Counted from the first letter of the stretch, positions 1 to 12,066 are shown. The stretch: DNA of 64,000 nucleotides from Ailurus styani (GCA_002007465.1 LNAC01000036.1:5733911-5797910), one strand, 5' to 3'. The notes: a model not told the origin generated them from the sequence alone. Translations and numbers: made by a program.

Positions 1-14
1 TCAGAGGTGGAACT

Positions 15-190
15 TTAAAAGCCAGACAGATCTGGTTAAGTTCCAACGCTGGGGCTGCACTTAAGCTGCATGGCCTTGCATAAGTTGCTGAACCACTGTC
101 TGCCTCAGTTTCCCCAGGTGCTATAGAGATGCTCGTGATAATATTGCTCTTATGAAGAAATAATGAAGCAATGCAATGTCCAACGGGCTA
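15..190 (+). mobile_element. MIR SINE fragment
   Basis: The block contains the MIR core and 3' body in sense orientation: a 'gcatggccttgcataagttgctgaacc' type core followed by 'tctgcctcagtttcccc'. It is diverged and lacks a clear tail, as expected of an ancient mammalian tRNA-derived SINE. Confidence 0.7.
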
Positions 191-1610
191 TCCTTAAAGG
201 AAAATCTTACACCAGGTTTCCTCAGGTGGGCGCTGCCTCTGGGAGCTATTTTAAAGGGGCTTATCAATTTGCATTTCTAATTACCCTCTAACTACCTGCT
301 TGGCCAGTCCTCTGAGGACTTGCTCGGTGATTGATGTGATACCACTTAGAAATTTCTTTGAGTTCTTCAGAAGAAAGGTTTTCTACACAATCCAGCTGGT
401 GGTGTTACCATTTAGAGAAATCTGAAAACCGAACTGGGCTGCTGATATGCTCATAGGGAGTTGAAAGGGGGATTATCTTTTAAGGCTTGAGAATGTTGAT
501 GTTTGCAAATATTTTCTCGCTGCCTCTCCGAACACTGCGAATTGACTGCTGAGATAATGGGCAAAAGATGACATCACGCAAAACAGCAGCCTTTTAAGTG
601 TAAGAGCTGAAGGAGCCACTTAGAGTAATTAGGAAATCCTTAAACAAGTGTTTGCAAAGTATTGGCTAACCCTTAATGTTTACCTTTTTTTTTTCCTTTT
701 CCTGGCATCCTGCTCTAAAAATCTGACCTTGAATAATTATCTATCCACTGGTTTTCAGCACCAGGAGCAGAGAAGCTCTGGGCAACCTTCTGGTTTCATG
801 TGGACAACGCCCGTGACCACGAGCGCAGTGAAGAAGCGAGTGGCTGGTTGGAGGAAGTGCTCCCCGGTTGTGCAAAACGGAGTTGCGTGAGGCTCCTGCT
901 GAATGCTCCAGGAAAAAGCATCCGTTTTCTGTCTTCTCGCTTCCCCTTCCAAAATGGCTCTCTGGCTCTTTTGAAAGTCTGATCATCTACCTCATTCTGT
1001 TTAAACTGGCCTGGATCCCACTGGGCATCAAATGCATTTCCTTCATAGGAAAGTCAGAAACTACAAAAATATAAACTAAGTCAAGGGGGCGGGAGGAAAT
1101 GTCCATGATCTTACCTCCCAGGGAAAATCTTCAGGGTTTTTTTTTCCTCCTGTGCATTTTCACATAGTTGAGACGATGCCATGTGGATAATTTGGTCTTC
1201 AGCAATTTTCCTAGCATTATTCCACAGGCATTTCTCCAAGCTTCGGCTAAGACCATCCTGTGCATAACCCAGCCCCTAGCTGCAGGCATTCAGGCTGTTT
1301 TCAGTGTTTGGTTATTATAAACGCTGTCAGGTTGATATCTTGCTACCAACCTCTCCAGTTCTTCCCCAAGGTCAGCCTGTGTAGCCGACCAGCAGGTGCA
1401 AGAAACTTCCCTCACTCCCTCACTCCACCGTGACTTGAGCAGCTGAGGATTACGACTACCCGGATTATGTTAACTTCCAACATGGGGCTTTTCAGATACT
1501 TGGTAGGAAAGAGGAAATAAAAGCTACATGTTGTCTTATGACTCTATAACCATCTCCTTGAGAGTCCCTTGATTTAAGAAAAAGGGATTCAGTCCATGAG
1601 CCAAATCAGA
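191..1610. other. Unique non-coding sequence, no gene seen
   Basis: No SINE, LINE or simple repeat of note apart from short T-runs (about 680-695 and 1137-1146). Short open frames near 650-1070 overlap on both strands and have no recognisable domain. I see no convincing exon. Confidence 0.6.
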
Positions 1611-1614
1611 AGGT

Positions 1615-1720
1615 GATATTCTGAAAATCTGATAGACCAGATTTCCTAGATCTTGTTTAAAATGATTGATATTCTGAAAATCTGATAGACCAGATTTCCT
1701 AGATCTTGTTTAAAATGATT
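1615..1720. repeat. Perfect 53-bp tandem duplication
   Basis: Positions 1615-1667 and 1668-1720 are identical over 53 bases, starting gatattctgaaaatctgat and ending taaaatgatt. Two full copies sit head to tail with no spacer and unique sequence on both sides. Complete identity implies either a very recent duplication or a local assembly error. It lies in otherwise unrepetitive DNA. Confidence 0.95.
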
Positions 1721-1879
1721 GCTTGCTGTCCACTGCAAATCTTCTGCAGGGAGCAGGGATGACAAGTACATGGTAAACAGACAGGTCTTTTCCCTAAGTA
1801 GAAAGAAGAGTGAGCCTTCCTATCAATGTCTCTGAGCGCTCTGTGCAGGCGAGTGGAGACTCAGACCAAGCAGGTCCGT

Positions 1880-2660
1880 ATCGTCATCACAGGAGGTAAC
1901 GTTGGAGGAAACACAGGCCAGGTGTAGAGACTTTGGAGGAAGGTACGTGTAGAACTTAACCAGGAAGAGAGCATGGGAACAAGTGTCCAGGCAAGCAAGA
2001 GCATAAGCAAGGACACTTGAAAGGGAAGGCATTGGCCAACAGGAGGAACTCTCCAACTTAAGTGACAGAAGATGAGGTCTCATCAATAGCAAATTTCTGC
2101 CAGCCCACAGAAAGGCACTGGAACATGATCCCGAGGACAAAGAGAAACCATGGATTCGGTTTTATTTTTACTTTACTCTTTTTTTATTTTTTTTTTTTAG
2201 ACTTTATTTATTTATTTCACAGCGGGAGAGAGATCACAAGGAGGCAGAGAGTCAGGCAGAGAGAGAGGGGGAAGCAGGCTCTCCGCTGAGCAGGGAGCCC
2301 GATGCGGGCCTCGATCCCAGGACCCTGAGATCATGACCTGAGCCGAAAGCAGAGGCTTTAACCCACTGAGCCACCCAGGCGCCCTCTTTTCTTAAAAGCA
2401 GTGAAGTGACATGACAAATCCGTATTTCAAGTTCCCTTGGGTCGCATTGTGAAGAAGGGGTGAAGTGTGCTGCAGAGACCAGATGAGCCGGCGTCCACAT
2501 GAAAGATGGCGGTGTCTCAGGTAAAGGTGCCGGAAGTGGCTGATGGAGAGACAGGTAGGGAAGGGAGAGTTTTTTCAGGAAGAATTGACAAGTCTTAATG
2601 AGACTGGATAGAGGTGGGGGCTGGCAAGGAAGAGAAAGATATCAAGGATGAATTCTGGAG
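1880..2660 (+). mobile_element. Ancient LINE-like interspersed repeat, split by a Can-SINE
   Basis: The flanks of the SINE at 2180-2384 resemble a common old mammalian repeat: purine-rich text such as 'agagagcatgggaacaag' before it, then 'agtgaagtgacatgac' and 'caggaagaattgac' after it. Class (L2 or old L1) is inferred from memory of the family and not resolved here. Confidence 0.4.
2180..2384 (-). mobile_element. Can-SINE, young mustelid-type
   Basis: On the minus strand the element reads gggcgcctgggtggctcag, tgggttaaagcctctgc, the pol III B-box-like region, a TC-rich stretch, AAATAAATAAA and an A-tail (here the T-run at 2180-2199). A CTCTTTT motif on both sides may be a short target duplication. 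It splits the older repeat around it. Confidence 0.95.
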
Positions 2661-4500
2661 ATCTGCCTTCAAGCAGCCATTTAATACAGAAGGAAAACCC
2701 CAGAGACCAGCAGACTCAGAGGTGGAAAATAAGTAAATCTAAGTCAAGGAAGCATCATAGTGATTACTTTAGTGTCTGACTTGCCAGGTGTTCTGGGAGA
2801 ATAAGACCCCAAGTAGACGGTCAGTTTTTGCCCTCAGGAGTTTACAATGATGCAGAGCCCAGGTGTGATCACAAACATTACTTGTTATGTGAACATCAGC
2901 CAAATTACATCCTATTTCCTTACATGTACTGTCCTGCACATCTTTCCTTGTGGGGGCCCTAAATGTATTCACCTCCAAGTTTCTATACCATGCAGTAAAT
3001 TTGATAATTAATATACATTTTCTGACCACTCACAAGCCCGGATGGAGACATTTATCTGTTTTTCAACCCACACTGAGCTCTGTGATCCTCACTGTTCTCC
3101 GGGTAACCATGGGGTATGCGATTCTTAAGAGATATTTTAACATGCCTTCTCCAGTTATTTCAATAAGTTCGTTAAAAGAGACGGGTGTATTTTTTTTTTC
3201 AGAAAGTTAATGATGGCATTTGTGCCATTGTAAATCATGATGGATTTCCATATTCTCTACCATAAAGAACCTTTTTTTTCTCTAAGGAAGGAAAATTAAG
3301 GTTGCTGTACCATGGGATCACTTTCATTATCTTTAGCATACAAATGATCTCTTAAAAAGATTTCCTTCCTCTACATATGTACAGTATCAATGATATAATT
3401 TACATTGCATCCTTCATATTAACACTCTGATCCATCATCGCTAACAATGCAGGGTCTTTGTGTGAGGGGCTGTCGGACAAATGTTTTAGCTTGTGAGAAG
3501 AAAATTGTTAGCATTTGAATAGAGAATGGTACAGGAAGGATTAATAGCCTACTTTGATGGATTAGAATGTAGGGAAATTGCTCAATATTAATATGAAAAT
3601 GTTTGTGAATTGGTTGCAAGGTGCTGTCAATGGAAAATGATTATGTCTCCAAGGCCTTATCAGTTGGGACTTGACTCTTAGCAAAGACTTGCACACAAAA
3701 GACTGATGAGAGGTGTGGAAGACGCCGGGCTCTGGGAGCTGGGACAAAAACCCACCATTCAACCATTGGAGTCCTCCTGTCACTTCGGGTGTCCTTTCTG
3801 TGATATCGTGCGTCTTCATGTCAACAGATCTGGCTAATGGATTTATAACAGAAGAGAAAGGGACGTGTGGGGGATGGTATGATTTCTATACTTGAGCTCT
3901 GCCATCTCGGAAAACCCGATCAGAAACAAGGCAGCGTGTTGTGGTGTAAATTACCATCTGAGATTTTTGTCTCTGCTCAATGGTTTTCGAGTTGGTAAGA
4001 GGTACGAAGACGGTCAACAGTTCCAAAACCATGACATGAAAGTCGTTGCTGAAGAGTGGGGTCGACAAACTCGGTCAGGGAGCAAAGCTAATTTTAGAAT
4101 AATGTCTGAGAGGTTGGGGGGGGGTTAAAAAGCTACCCTTGAAAAATTGCTCCACAGCGCTTTGAGCCTATCTTAAATCTCAACTTACCTTTGGAAATCG
4201 ATTTCCTAGTGAACGTTTAAATTAGGAACAATGGAGACTCATAGAGCTTTGCTGTTCCTACAAAAGTCCTAGACAATAGCTTTGCCCTTCTGGTGGGGTA
4301 CCCCCCAGGGCTGGGCCGCCTCCCCGACGGCCGCCGCGTGGTGACACCGACTCTAATTCTCACTGACTGTCGGAATAGAAATGACAAGCCAAGCAGCTGG
4401 AAACGCTGTTCTTAAAATCAAGCCACCGTCTCTTCCAAGAACAGACGGGTGCCTTCAGTAGGGTCCTTAGAGTCTATTTTTCCCACTTAAGTTTCTTTTT
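2661..4500. other. Unique non-coding sequence
   Basis: About 1.8 kb with no recognised repeat. There is a T-run at 3190-3199 and a run of nine G near 4117-4125. Open frames here are under 90 codons and overlap on opposite strands. A GC-rich patch at 4300-4345 contains several CpGs but is too short for a CpG island. Confidence 0.55.
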
Positions 4501-4507
4501 TAATGCT

Positions 4508-4722
4508 AGAACAGGGTTTCTTGACCTCGGCACCACTGGCAAAATAATCTTTTGTTGTGGGGCTTCCCTGTGCGGGATAGAAGCTCAGCAGCACGGCTGG
4601 CCCCCACCCACTAGGTGCCAGCAACATCCCCGCAGTTGTGGCTACCAGAAACGTCCCCAGACATTGCGACGTCCCTGGGGGCACAAAACTCCCTCCCAGC
4701 TGGGAAACGACTGAGAAATGGA
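4508..4722 (-). mobile_element. MER20-type hAT-Charlie DNA transposon
   Basis: Starts with 'cagggtttcttgacctcggc' and ends with 'cagctgggaaacgactgag', the terminal inverted repeat pattern of MER20. The interior carries 'gttgtggctaccagaaacgt' and 'ccagacattgcgacgtccc', matching the reverse of the family consensus as I know it. Length near the 219-bp family size. Confidence 0.75.
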
Positions 4723-4837
4723 AGGTAATCGTGAGTTATGTAGGGATATTACTGTTGGAATGAAAAACGGATACAAAGTTAAATTATTTTCTTCTTAAAA
4801 GGTGAGATTCCACGATGTTTATTCATATATGTTTTTA

Positions 4838-5065
4838 AGTGATGATACTAACAACTATCTATTGAACGCTGACCATCTCCCCGGCGTCACATGCTTTGAT
4901 AACATGCTGTAGTCCTGAGGAAAATCTGAAGACTTGGGTAAAATGACTCCCATTTCACAGAGGAGGAAGTTGAGGTTTGCAGATGTAAAACCACTTGTAC
5001 CCCAACCAATCTGCTAATATGGCACAAATGGGACCCCAGTCTGGGTGACTCTGACAACAGTGCGT
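4838..5065 (-). mobile_element. MIR SINE, antisense
   Basis: Reverse MIR order is visible: 'ctatctattgaacgctgacc', then 'cccatttcacagaggaggaa' and 'gttgaggtttgcag', then 'ggaccccagtctgggtgac'. Moderately diverged. Confidence 0.7.
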
Positions 5066-6634
5066 TTCGCCACTTCTGTGTGTTCCTGGTCGTGGGGTCG
5101 TCGCTACAAATAACGGTATTGCGCCCTGGACCATCTCCTGTGTTGGATGAATCTCAGCCTCCACCTCTAGCCCCTAGAATGAGTTCCGAGATTCTGCCTC
5201 CTTCCCAGGCTGTTGGAGGGTCGCCAGGCAATACAGCCGGGGCGTGCGTTTGGGGTTGTCAGTTCCAGGATTCAAGAGTGAAGCGTCAATGAACTCTCTG
5301 TGATGCCGTGCATCTTTCCTGCTGCATTAGGCGGTCATCTCTTCTTCTATATGTAGCTGCTACACGGATTGCCTCCTGCAAGATGCAGAAATCTGAAATA
5401 ACGGCACTGGGAATTATCTAGAAACCCGGGGACCCTCACAATGCTCGTCCGTTCTTTATAGTCCCTAGTAGGTGAGATGCCCTACGATGGAGACATCAAT
5501 CTGTCTGGGCGGGTATCGGATGCTTTCAATCTGGTGCTTGGGGTCACAAACCGCAGCCCTTTGCACAGCAAAGTATTGAACCTTCACAAAATAAATGGAC
5601 ATCTGCATAAATATGCAAGCTTGCACACATTTTCAGGGGGGTCGAGGAACCCACAAAGACCTCCCTCCCTAGACCCCACATTAGGAATCCATTTCCAGAC
5701 TACTTTTGTGTATTCTCCAAGAATTTTGGTATAAGTCAGAGCAGCCCGTCTTTATAATGAAAGAAACCCATATTTGGACATGCTGGGACCTAATTTATGG
5801 AAATGAGCAGGTACAGTCACCAGTAAGGGTACCCCAGGGAGAGCAGGTGACAGCTTCCCCTGGCCGGGCAATGTGCATTTAAGAAAGCTGACAGCTTGCA
5901 AGACCAGCCTGTTGCAGGTGGGTCCCGGGAATGCCCCCAGGATTTGCAGCTTCATCTCGCTGTTGTTGGTGCTTGTGGGGGGCCAACCCTGTGTGCCAGC
6001 CAGGCCTTTCCCAGGTAGAGATGTTCACTGTAACCTATTAATTCCCAGGCGAAGACAGAGGCAAGATAGAGAGCTGGCGGCTCTAACTCCAGCTGCTTGC
6101 ACTTCCTGCCTTCACTCCTTGTTTGTGGCTGAAGAATGCAGACCTCTGTCCTGTCTAAGGTCATCCCAGCCCGAATTCTCCCATTTCTTTTTGAATTAAA
6201 AACTTTTCCCCGAAGTTATACAAGCTCCTGGCTCTAAAAGATTTCAACAAGGCTCCCCCTTGAACGTACAAAGATCCTGTGGTCCTTGTGAAGCTCCCAT
6301 TCCCTCAATGTTCTGCTTTCCCAGGTAATTTTTGCCTAGCTAAATTTAAAAAAATAATCTCTGATAAAGTATTCTGGATTCATGTGGCTTAAACATCACT
6401 TGAAAACATGTTCTGGAGACTATACCTTAATCCAAAGAGGGAAAAGAAGTAGTGGAATTTCTGATGTTGGCAGGTAGGGGACTTCTGTATTTTTCAACCA
6501 TGGTGAATAGTCCACCTGGACAAGCAACAAAATACAAAGGAAACAGGGCAGGATTTGAGATCGGGACACCCCAGCTGGTTACCCTTGCTCTGTTCTATCA
6601 TGGCTGTGTGACTAGTCACTCCTCACTCTAAATT
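5066..6634. other. Unique non-coding sequence
   Basis: No repeat recognised. Several overlapping open frames of 65-110 codons occur on both strands between 5.5 and 6.2 kb; none has a recognisable domain or supporting splice context, so I treat them as chance. Confidence 0.5.
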
Positions 6635-6876
6635 GAGATAATACAGGGGCACCTGGGTGGCTCAGTGGGTTAAGCCTCTGCCTTCAACTCAGCTCATGAT
6701 CTCAGGGTCCTGGGATCAAGCCCCGCATTGGGCTCTCTGCTCAGCAGGGAGCCTGCTTCCTCCTCTCTGCCTGCCTCTCTGCCTGCTTGTGCTCTCTCTC
6801 TCTCTGTCAAACAAATAAATAAAATCTTTAAAAATAAATAAGTAAATAAATAAATAAAATAAATAGAGCTAATACA
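6635..6876 (+). mobile_element. Can-SINE with 11-bp target duplication
   Basis: Element body 6646-6865 in sense orientation, ending in a long (TAAA)-type tail. Flanks GAGATAATACA (6635-6645) and GAGCTAATACA (6866-6876) are the target duplication, with one mismatch. Head reads cagtgggttaagcctctgcc. Confidence 0.95.
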
Positions 6877-8767
6877 AAACATGTCATGCCTTAAAGTGTA
6901 TCTCAAATACAGAGGGTGCAGCAATGTGCCCCATGATGAGATACAGTAAGGAAGGAAGACCTGGGCATACCGTAAACATTAAAGCCATGTTAGTTTCTTA
7001 CCAAGTTAATTTCCTTTCTTAATATTTTCATGTCAAGATAGAGTACTTTCACATAATTCCTGCACAGCAGGTACACTTCTGTAACTCATATTTCCATACC
7101 TACCAGGAATACATTTTCTTCCCTTAAATACAGCCTGCATAAAATTAGATATATGTAAGTGCAGGAATCAGTCAGGGCTTTGGGTGGCAAACATAGACAG
7201 GGAGTCTATTAGCTTACGTAAAAACGGGGAGTCTATTCAAAGTTTAGCAGGGTGCATAGAATTGATATTCAAAATAGTAACTCAGGGGACCCGGCACTGT
7301 CCAATCAGAAGGGAGATGGAACAGGTTCCCAGTGGCCTCTTGCTGTTCTGAGAGTTAACCCTGAGGTTTCTGGATGAGGGGGGGACCCGAGCAGCTTCCA
7401 AGGAAGAGGACTCACTCAGCCAGGACAAGACCAGCAAGCACATGGATGCGTTTGGGGAGCTTGGGGCTGCGGGCTTCTCACTAAAGGAACCAAAGCATTT
7501 TAACATTTTAACACCTGGCATGGGCTCACTAATGCAGACCCACTGAACATCAGTCCTGCCTGGAGGAGGGACCAAGAGCACCAGGCTGGAGAAAAGATTC
7601 AGAAACCCAGACAATGGGCAAGACATCTCTACCACCTTTTATGAGACCCGTGGAGGCCCCTGTGGCTGATTGTGAGCCCTACTGCTTTGCCAAGAAATTC
7701 CTAACTGTGCCCTCCTCTTCGTGCATCCAGGACATGAAGTCCTGCGTGGGGACACGAGGCTGGCCAAGGCTAGGTGTTCACCCTGCCATGGAATGAAGAG
7801 AGCGTGGTATAAGGCCAGCGCAGCTTCCTGCTACCACACAGCCAAGGGGAATTTCTTCCAAGGAGAAACAGACTTTGGACGCTGGGATGGAATGTTTGCT
7901 AGAACGCATGTTTAATGTTGAGACGAAGATGCTTTCTGTAAGGTGGTCTCCCAGTCTGCTTCTCCTCCTCCCCCTCATCTAGAGAGTAACTCTGTAAACA
8001 AGCCATCATCGTCACCATCATCAAAAAAGACCTTAAAAAACAAGTAGGCAATTGGCAATGTGTTGCTCAGCCCAAGGTCACCTTGGATCTTCATCATGAC
8101 TGCCATGTTTTTCTTCTCATTAAAATATTTGACAAGAATTCTTTGCATGGATGAGCAGCTCCACACATCCCAGCCCCACACTGTTCTCACAAAGATGTTG
8201 TACTGTCATAGGGAATAATCGTGCTGCCAACTGAAAATCAATATCTGTGTTACACACACGTTAACACTGAAATCTGCTCTTTGTACAAGTACGATAACAA
8301 AGATAATGCATGATTTTTTGATGAAACAACATGTATCTTCTTCCCTTCAGTTTACTTGCAAGTGGCCTAAAAAGTAGGGTTTACATTTTTATTTATTTCT
8401 GGATTCCTACTGCACCTGGCAAAGAATTTTTGATCACAGCTGACGGTTGAAAATGCTCACTGGAGTGGACAGCGGAGTTGGAACTGCAAGAATATGCATA
8501 TCCTAAGTCTAAGAAGTTGTACACAGGAGGAAGTTGAGTATAGTTGTGTCACGTATAGTTTTTACAGGTAGGACCACCAATTGTTCAGGTTTGCCAGGGA
8601 TGGAAGGGGGCCCAGGACACAGGACTACCAGGGCCCAAACTGAAAAGTCACACGTTCAGACACCAGACAACTTAGATGGGAATCCTCGTTCCACCACTTA
8701 TCAACTGCATGACTCAGTTTTTAATTTGTAAAAGGTGAATGACAACACGTTTATTCCAACGGGCTTT
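6877..8767. other. Unique or unresolved non-coding sequence
   Basis: No repeat assigned with confidence. 7150-7920 has the texture of an old interspersed element but I cannot place it in a family. A 117-codon minus-strand open frame at 7282-7635 has no recognisable domain. Confidence 0.4.
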
Positions 8768-8987
8768 GGAAATCGGGCGCCTGAGTGGCTCAGTGGGTTA
8801 AAGCCTCTGCTTTCGGCTCAGGTCATGATCTCAGCGTCCGGGGATCGAGGCCCGCATCAGGCTCTCTGCTCGGCAGGGAGCCTGCTTCCTCCTCTCCCTG
8901 TCTCTCTGCCTGGCTCTCTGCCTACTTGGAATCTCTCTCTCTCTGTCAAATAAATAAATAAAATCTTAAAAAAAAAAAAAAGGAAAT
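8768..8987 (+). mobile_element. Can-SINE, young mustelid-type
   Basis: Body from about 8774 with gggcgcctgagtggctcag, cagtgggttaaagcctctgc and ggatcgaggcccgcatc, ending in AAATAAATAAATAAAATCTT and an A-tail. A short GGAAAT duplication flanks it (8768-8773 and 8982-8987). Confidence 0.95.
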
Positions 8988-9174
8988 AAATGTGCTAATA
9001 TGTATAAAACATTTAGGACCATCTTGGATCATAGGACATGCTCAGTCAATGCTGACAAATAGTAAATTATTTTAATGATGCCTAACTACAATGTCACCTA
9101 CCAGAGCCCAGAAGATACTTCGATGAAAATCTTTCCCAGCATTTGTAAGTCTTTTTAAAATATTATATGCTGTA

Positions 9175-9377
9175 GGGGTGACTGGGTGGCTCAGTTGGTT
9201 AAGTGTCTGAGTCTTGGTTTTGGCTCTGGTCATGATCTCACTGCCCCAGTGGGGCTCTGTGCTTAGTGTGGATTCTGCCTCAGATTCTTTCTACCTCTCC
9301 CTCTCTCTTTGCCCCTCTCCCCACTTATGTGTGCGCACTCTCTCTCTCTCAAATAAATAAAATCTTTAAAAGATATA
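9175..9377 (+). mobile_element. Can-SINE, old carnivoran type
   Basis: Reads ggggtgactgggtggctcag, ttggttaagtgtctgagtc, tcttggttttggctctggtc and 'tctgcctcagattctttct', then AAATAAATAAAATCTTT. This is the basal carnivoran subtype, more diverged than the mustelid-type copies. It follows 190 bp after a younger copy in the same orientation. Confidence 0.92.
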
Positions 9378-9621
9378 TTGCATGTTGCAAAATGAAAGCA
9401 GTAGGCCGTTTGTTCCAAAACAATGTTATTTTGAAACAGAACAAACTGACCTTTGCAGATATTGGCAAATAACAAGTCAAACTGGCAATCCCTTTGTGTA
9501 ATCACAGGATGTTATAATGTGACACAGACTGAAAAATTTGCAGATACGGGAAAAAGTGTCTTGACATGAGCTATCTGATTCTAAGTTTTAGACAGGTGTT
9601 GTCCTGACCCTCCTGCTCCAC

Positions 9622-9645
9622 GCACACACACACACACACACTCAC
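9622..9645. repeat. (CA)n microsatellite
   Basis: A run of about ten CA units within 'cgcacacacacacacac'. Short and probably of low variability. Confidence 0.9.
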
Positions 9646-10525
9646 CCCACAATGGTATAACACAATATTGGTGTTTTTGTACTACAAACTTAAGGAATCC
9701 CCAAAGTCATCCAAGGGAAAAGAAAAGGAAGGGCAGAAAGTGCTGGAAAAGCCTCTCCTACCTAAATAAATACCCCTGAGATGTCACTATAGCTCTGAAT
9801 TCTTTGTTTACTCCCTCTCTCGATGGAAATGTTCTTTATCCCTAATTTCATGGAGGAGCTTAAGTCAACGTGTAAATATTTTGCCATCACTAGGACTTGA
9901 TTTCTTCATCGAAGTAACCAGAAGTCTGCATGTGAAAGAACACAGAAGCCTTATCATCTTACATGGAAACCAGGGCATGTGCTGGAAGCTAAACCATGAA
10001 GACCATAATCAGGGTCTATAAAGCAATGGCTTGCCAGCTCTTGGAGCTAGTGCTCCCCTGAGCCACCGCTGCCCATTGGCTTCTAGCCTGGACTAGATTT
10101 TAATTGAGTCTCAGCTATGCGAGCTCAGATCATTGGGATGAAAAGAAGACACGGTCACTAATCTGGGAGTTTGGTCTCTGCTGACAAGTGTGTGGGTGTG
10201 GGGGAATGTCTGTGTGGCTGAGCTCTGACCTGTTATACAGGCTTGAACCCTTTTTCTTTCTCCTTAGACTCTAAGATCCACTCAGGATGAGTTACACTCA
10301 GAATTGTAAGGTAGCGGTAGTGTTTCCACTCGAGGGCAAAAGGATGAGGGGAAAGCAAAGACCAGTGCTGGATGCTTCGGTCGGAGAGGGAGTTGTCTAA
10401 AGAGATGAGGGCCTAAATCTTTAAACTCTTTGAATTGTGCAAATACAGGTGACCATGAACTTGTTTATAAGAAGACAGTATCCAATAAGGGGATACTTTC
10501 CAACGTTGCATGGCATAAATGAGAG
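9646..10525. other. Unique non-coding sequence
   Basis: No recognised repeat or gene. Sequence is of average base composition with no long open frame. Confidence 0.5.
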
Positions 10526-10705
10526 TGTTGGTTCTCAAACTTGGGTTACATGTTAGAATAACCCAGGAGGCAGGCTTTAAAAAATCCCATTGTCCAGGCC
10601 ACATCCCAGACCAACTAAATGAGAACCTCTAGAGATGGGGTCCAGGCCTCAGTAACAGTCCCCAGAGGACTCCTGAGTACATCCAAGTCTGAGAACCACT
10701 GGTAC
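10526..10705 (+). mobile_element. MER5/MER58-type hAT-Charlie element
   Basis: Terminal inverted repeats are visible: 'ttggttctcaaacttgggtt' at the left and 'aagtctgagaaccactgg' at the right. The interior 'gaataacccaggaggcaggc' and 'ccaggccacatcccagacc' match the hAT-Charlie non-autonomous pattern. Confidence 0.75.
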
Positions 10706-10713
10706 AGAGTGAT

Positions 10714-10875
10714 GCTTTTCAGACCGTGGGAGCACAAACACAGCACCTGGAGATCTTTCTGGAACACCGATTCTAATTTGGAAAGTCTGGGGTGGGGTCT
10801 CAATCCTGCATCTCTTACTGGCTCCCAGGTGGGGCTCATGCTGCTGGTCCAGGGACCTCACTTTGAGTAGCGAGG
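10714..10875 (+). mobile_element. Second MER5A-type hAT-Charlie element
   Basis: Carries 'agcacctggagatctttctg', 'gtctggggtggggtctcaat', 'ctggctcccaggtggggctc' and 'ctgctggtccagggacctca', then 'ctttgagtagcg'. It lies only about 10 bp after the preceding hAT element and in the same orientation. Confidence 0.75.
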
Positions 10876-11171
10876 GCATAATGTAAAGAGAAGAACACTT
10901 GAAGTGAGGAAGTCTCTGCATATTTGCCCTGGCATTTTTTAGCTGTCGGATGATCAATTGGCCCAGTTTTCAGGGACCGTCCTGGTTTTGGCATTTGAAA
11001 GTCCCATGTCCTGGCCAAACTTGGACCTTACGTGTGACCATGAGAAGTCAGATAAAGCCTTGAGCCCGGTGAGGTCAGTGTGAGAAGTGATGTGTGTGCA
11101 GATGTCTGCTAACGTGACCTCATGCAGAGGAGGGGTCCAAAAAGTGTTTGATAGTTGAAAGACAGATAATA

Positions 11172-12066
11172 GTTAACAAATTAAAACGAAGGTGAGCTGG
11201 GCACCTGGGTGGCTCAGCTGTTAAGCATCCGCCTTCGGCTCAGGTCATGATCTCAGAGTTCTGGGATCAAGCCCCACATCGGGCTCTCTGCTCAGTGGGG
11301 AGTCTGCTTCTCCCTCTCCCACTCCCCCTGCTTGTGCTCTTTCTCTCTCTGTCAAATAAATAAATAAAATCTCTAAAAAAAATACATATAAATTTAATTA
11401 AATTTAAAAATGAAGGTGAGCTACCACTTTGTATTCACCAGAATGACTAATCTGAAAATGCCAGTGGTGTTCAGGATGTGGAGAAGTGGGACTCCTGTCC
11501 ACTGCGGATGGAGGGGGGGAGGAGTTCAGATTGGTAGAACCCTGTAGAAAAAACCGGCAGGATGGCCTCACCCCAAGCCTATGTGCCCCTATGGCCCAGA
11601 ATGTTCCATCCTAGGTACATATCCAAGAGAAATGCATAACATTAACCAAAAGATGTACATAGCAGCTTTACTTACGATAGTAAGAAATTAGAAACAACTC
11701 AAAGGTCTGTGAGTTAATTGGCTACAGAAATTGTAGTATATTCATAAAATGGAACATAACAATAAAGGTAAATGAACTATTATTACACACAGCAACATGG
11801 ATGAATTTCACAAACTTCATATGAGCGAAAGAAGTTCGATACAAAAGCTGTCCTGTAGAATTCCACTTACCCAGCCCAACATGCTCTATAATATAAGAAG
11901 TCAGAATAGTGGTTTCTACTAGAAAGGTCTCTGAGGTTCTGGCAGTGTTCTCTGTGCTTCAGGTATTGGTTGTGTCAGGGTGTTCACATCGGGAAAATTC
12001 ATCTAACTGTACATTACGACCTGTGCATGTTTCTGTATAAATAGCATACCGGAATCCAAAGTTTTA
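11172..12066 (+). mobile_element. Old L1 (L1M type) 3' end, sense, split by a Can-SINE
   Basis: Starts at the end of ORF2 ('aacaaattaaaacgaaggtg'), resumes after the SINE with 'ccagaatgactaatc', 'ggatgtggagaagtgg', 'tacatatccaagagaaatgc', 'catagcagctttacttacga' and 'atggaacataacaataaagg', then the 3' UTR 'cagaatagtggtttctacta'. 5'-truncated. Coding capacity is lost. Typical of a pre-carnivoran L1M insertion. Confidence 0.88.
11183..11422 (+). mobile_element. Can-SINE inserted in the L1, with 16-bp target duplication
   Basis: Body 11199-11406. Flanks AAAACGAAGGTGAGCT (11183-11198) and AAAATGAAGGTGAGCT (11407-11422) differ only at one CpG-type C/T. The body has 'gctgttaagcatccgccttc' and 'ctcccactccccctgc', the arctoid subtype that is older than the common mustelid-type copies in this window. 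Confidence 0.96.

Noticed and set aside
6646..6720. tRNA-like heads of the SINEs as functional tRNA genes
   Set aside because: Can-SINE heads descend from tRNA-Lys but lack a complete cloverleaf and are followed by the SINE body.
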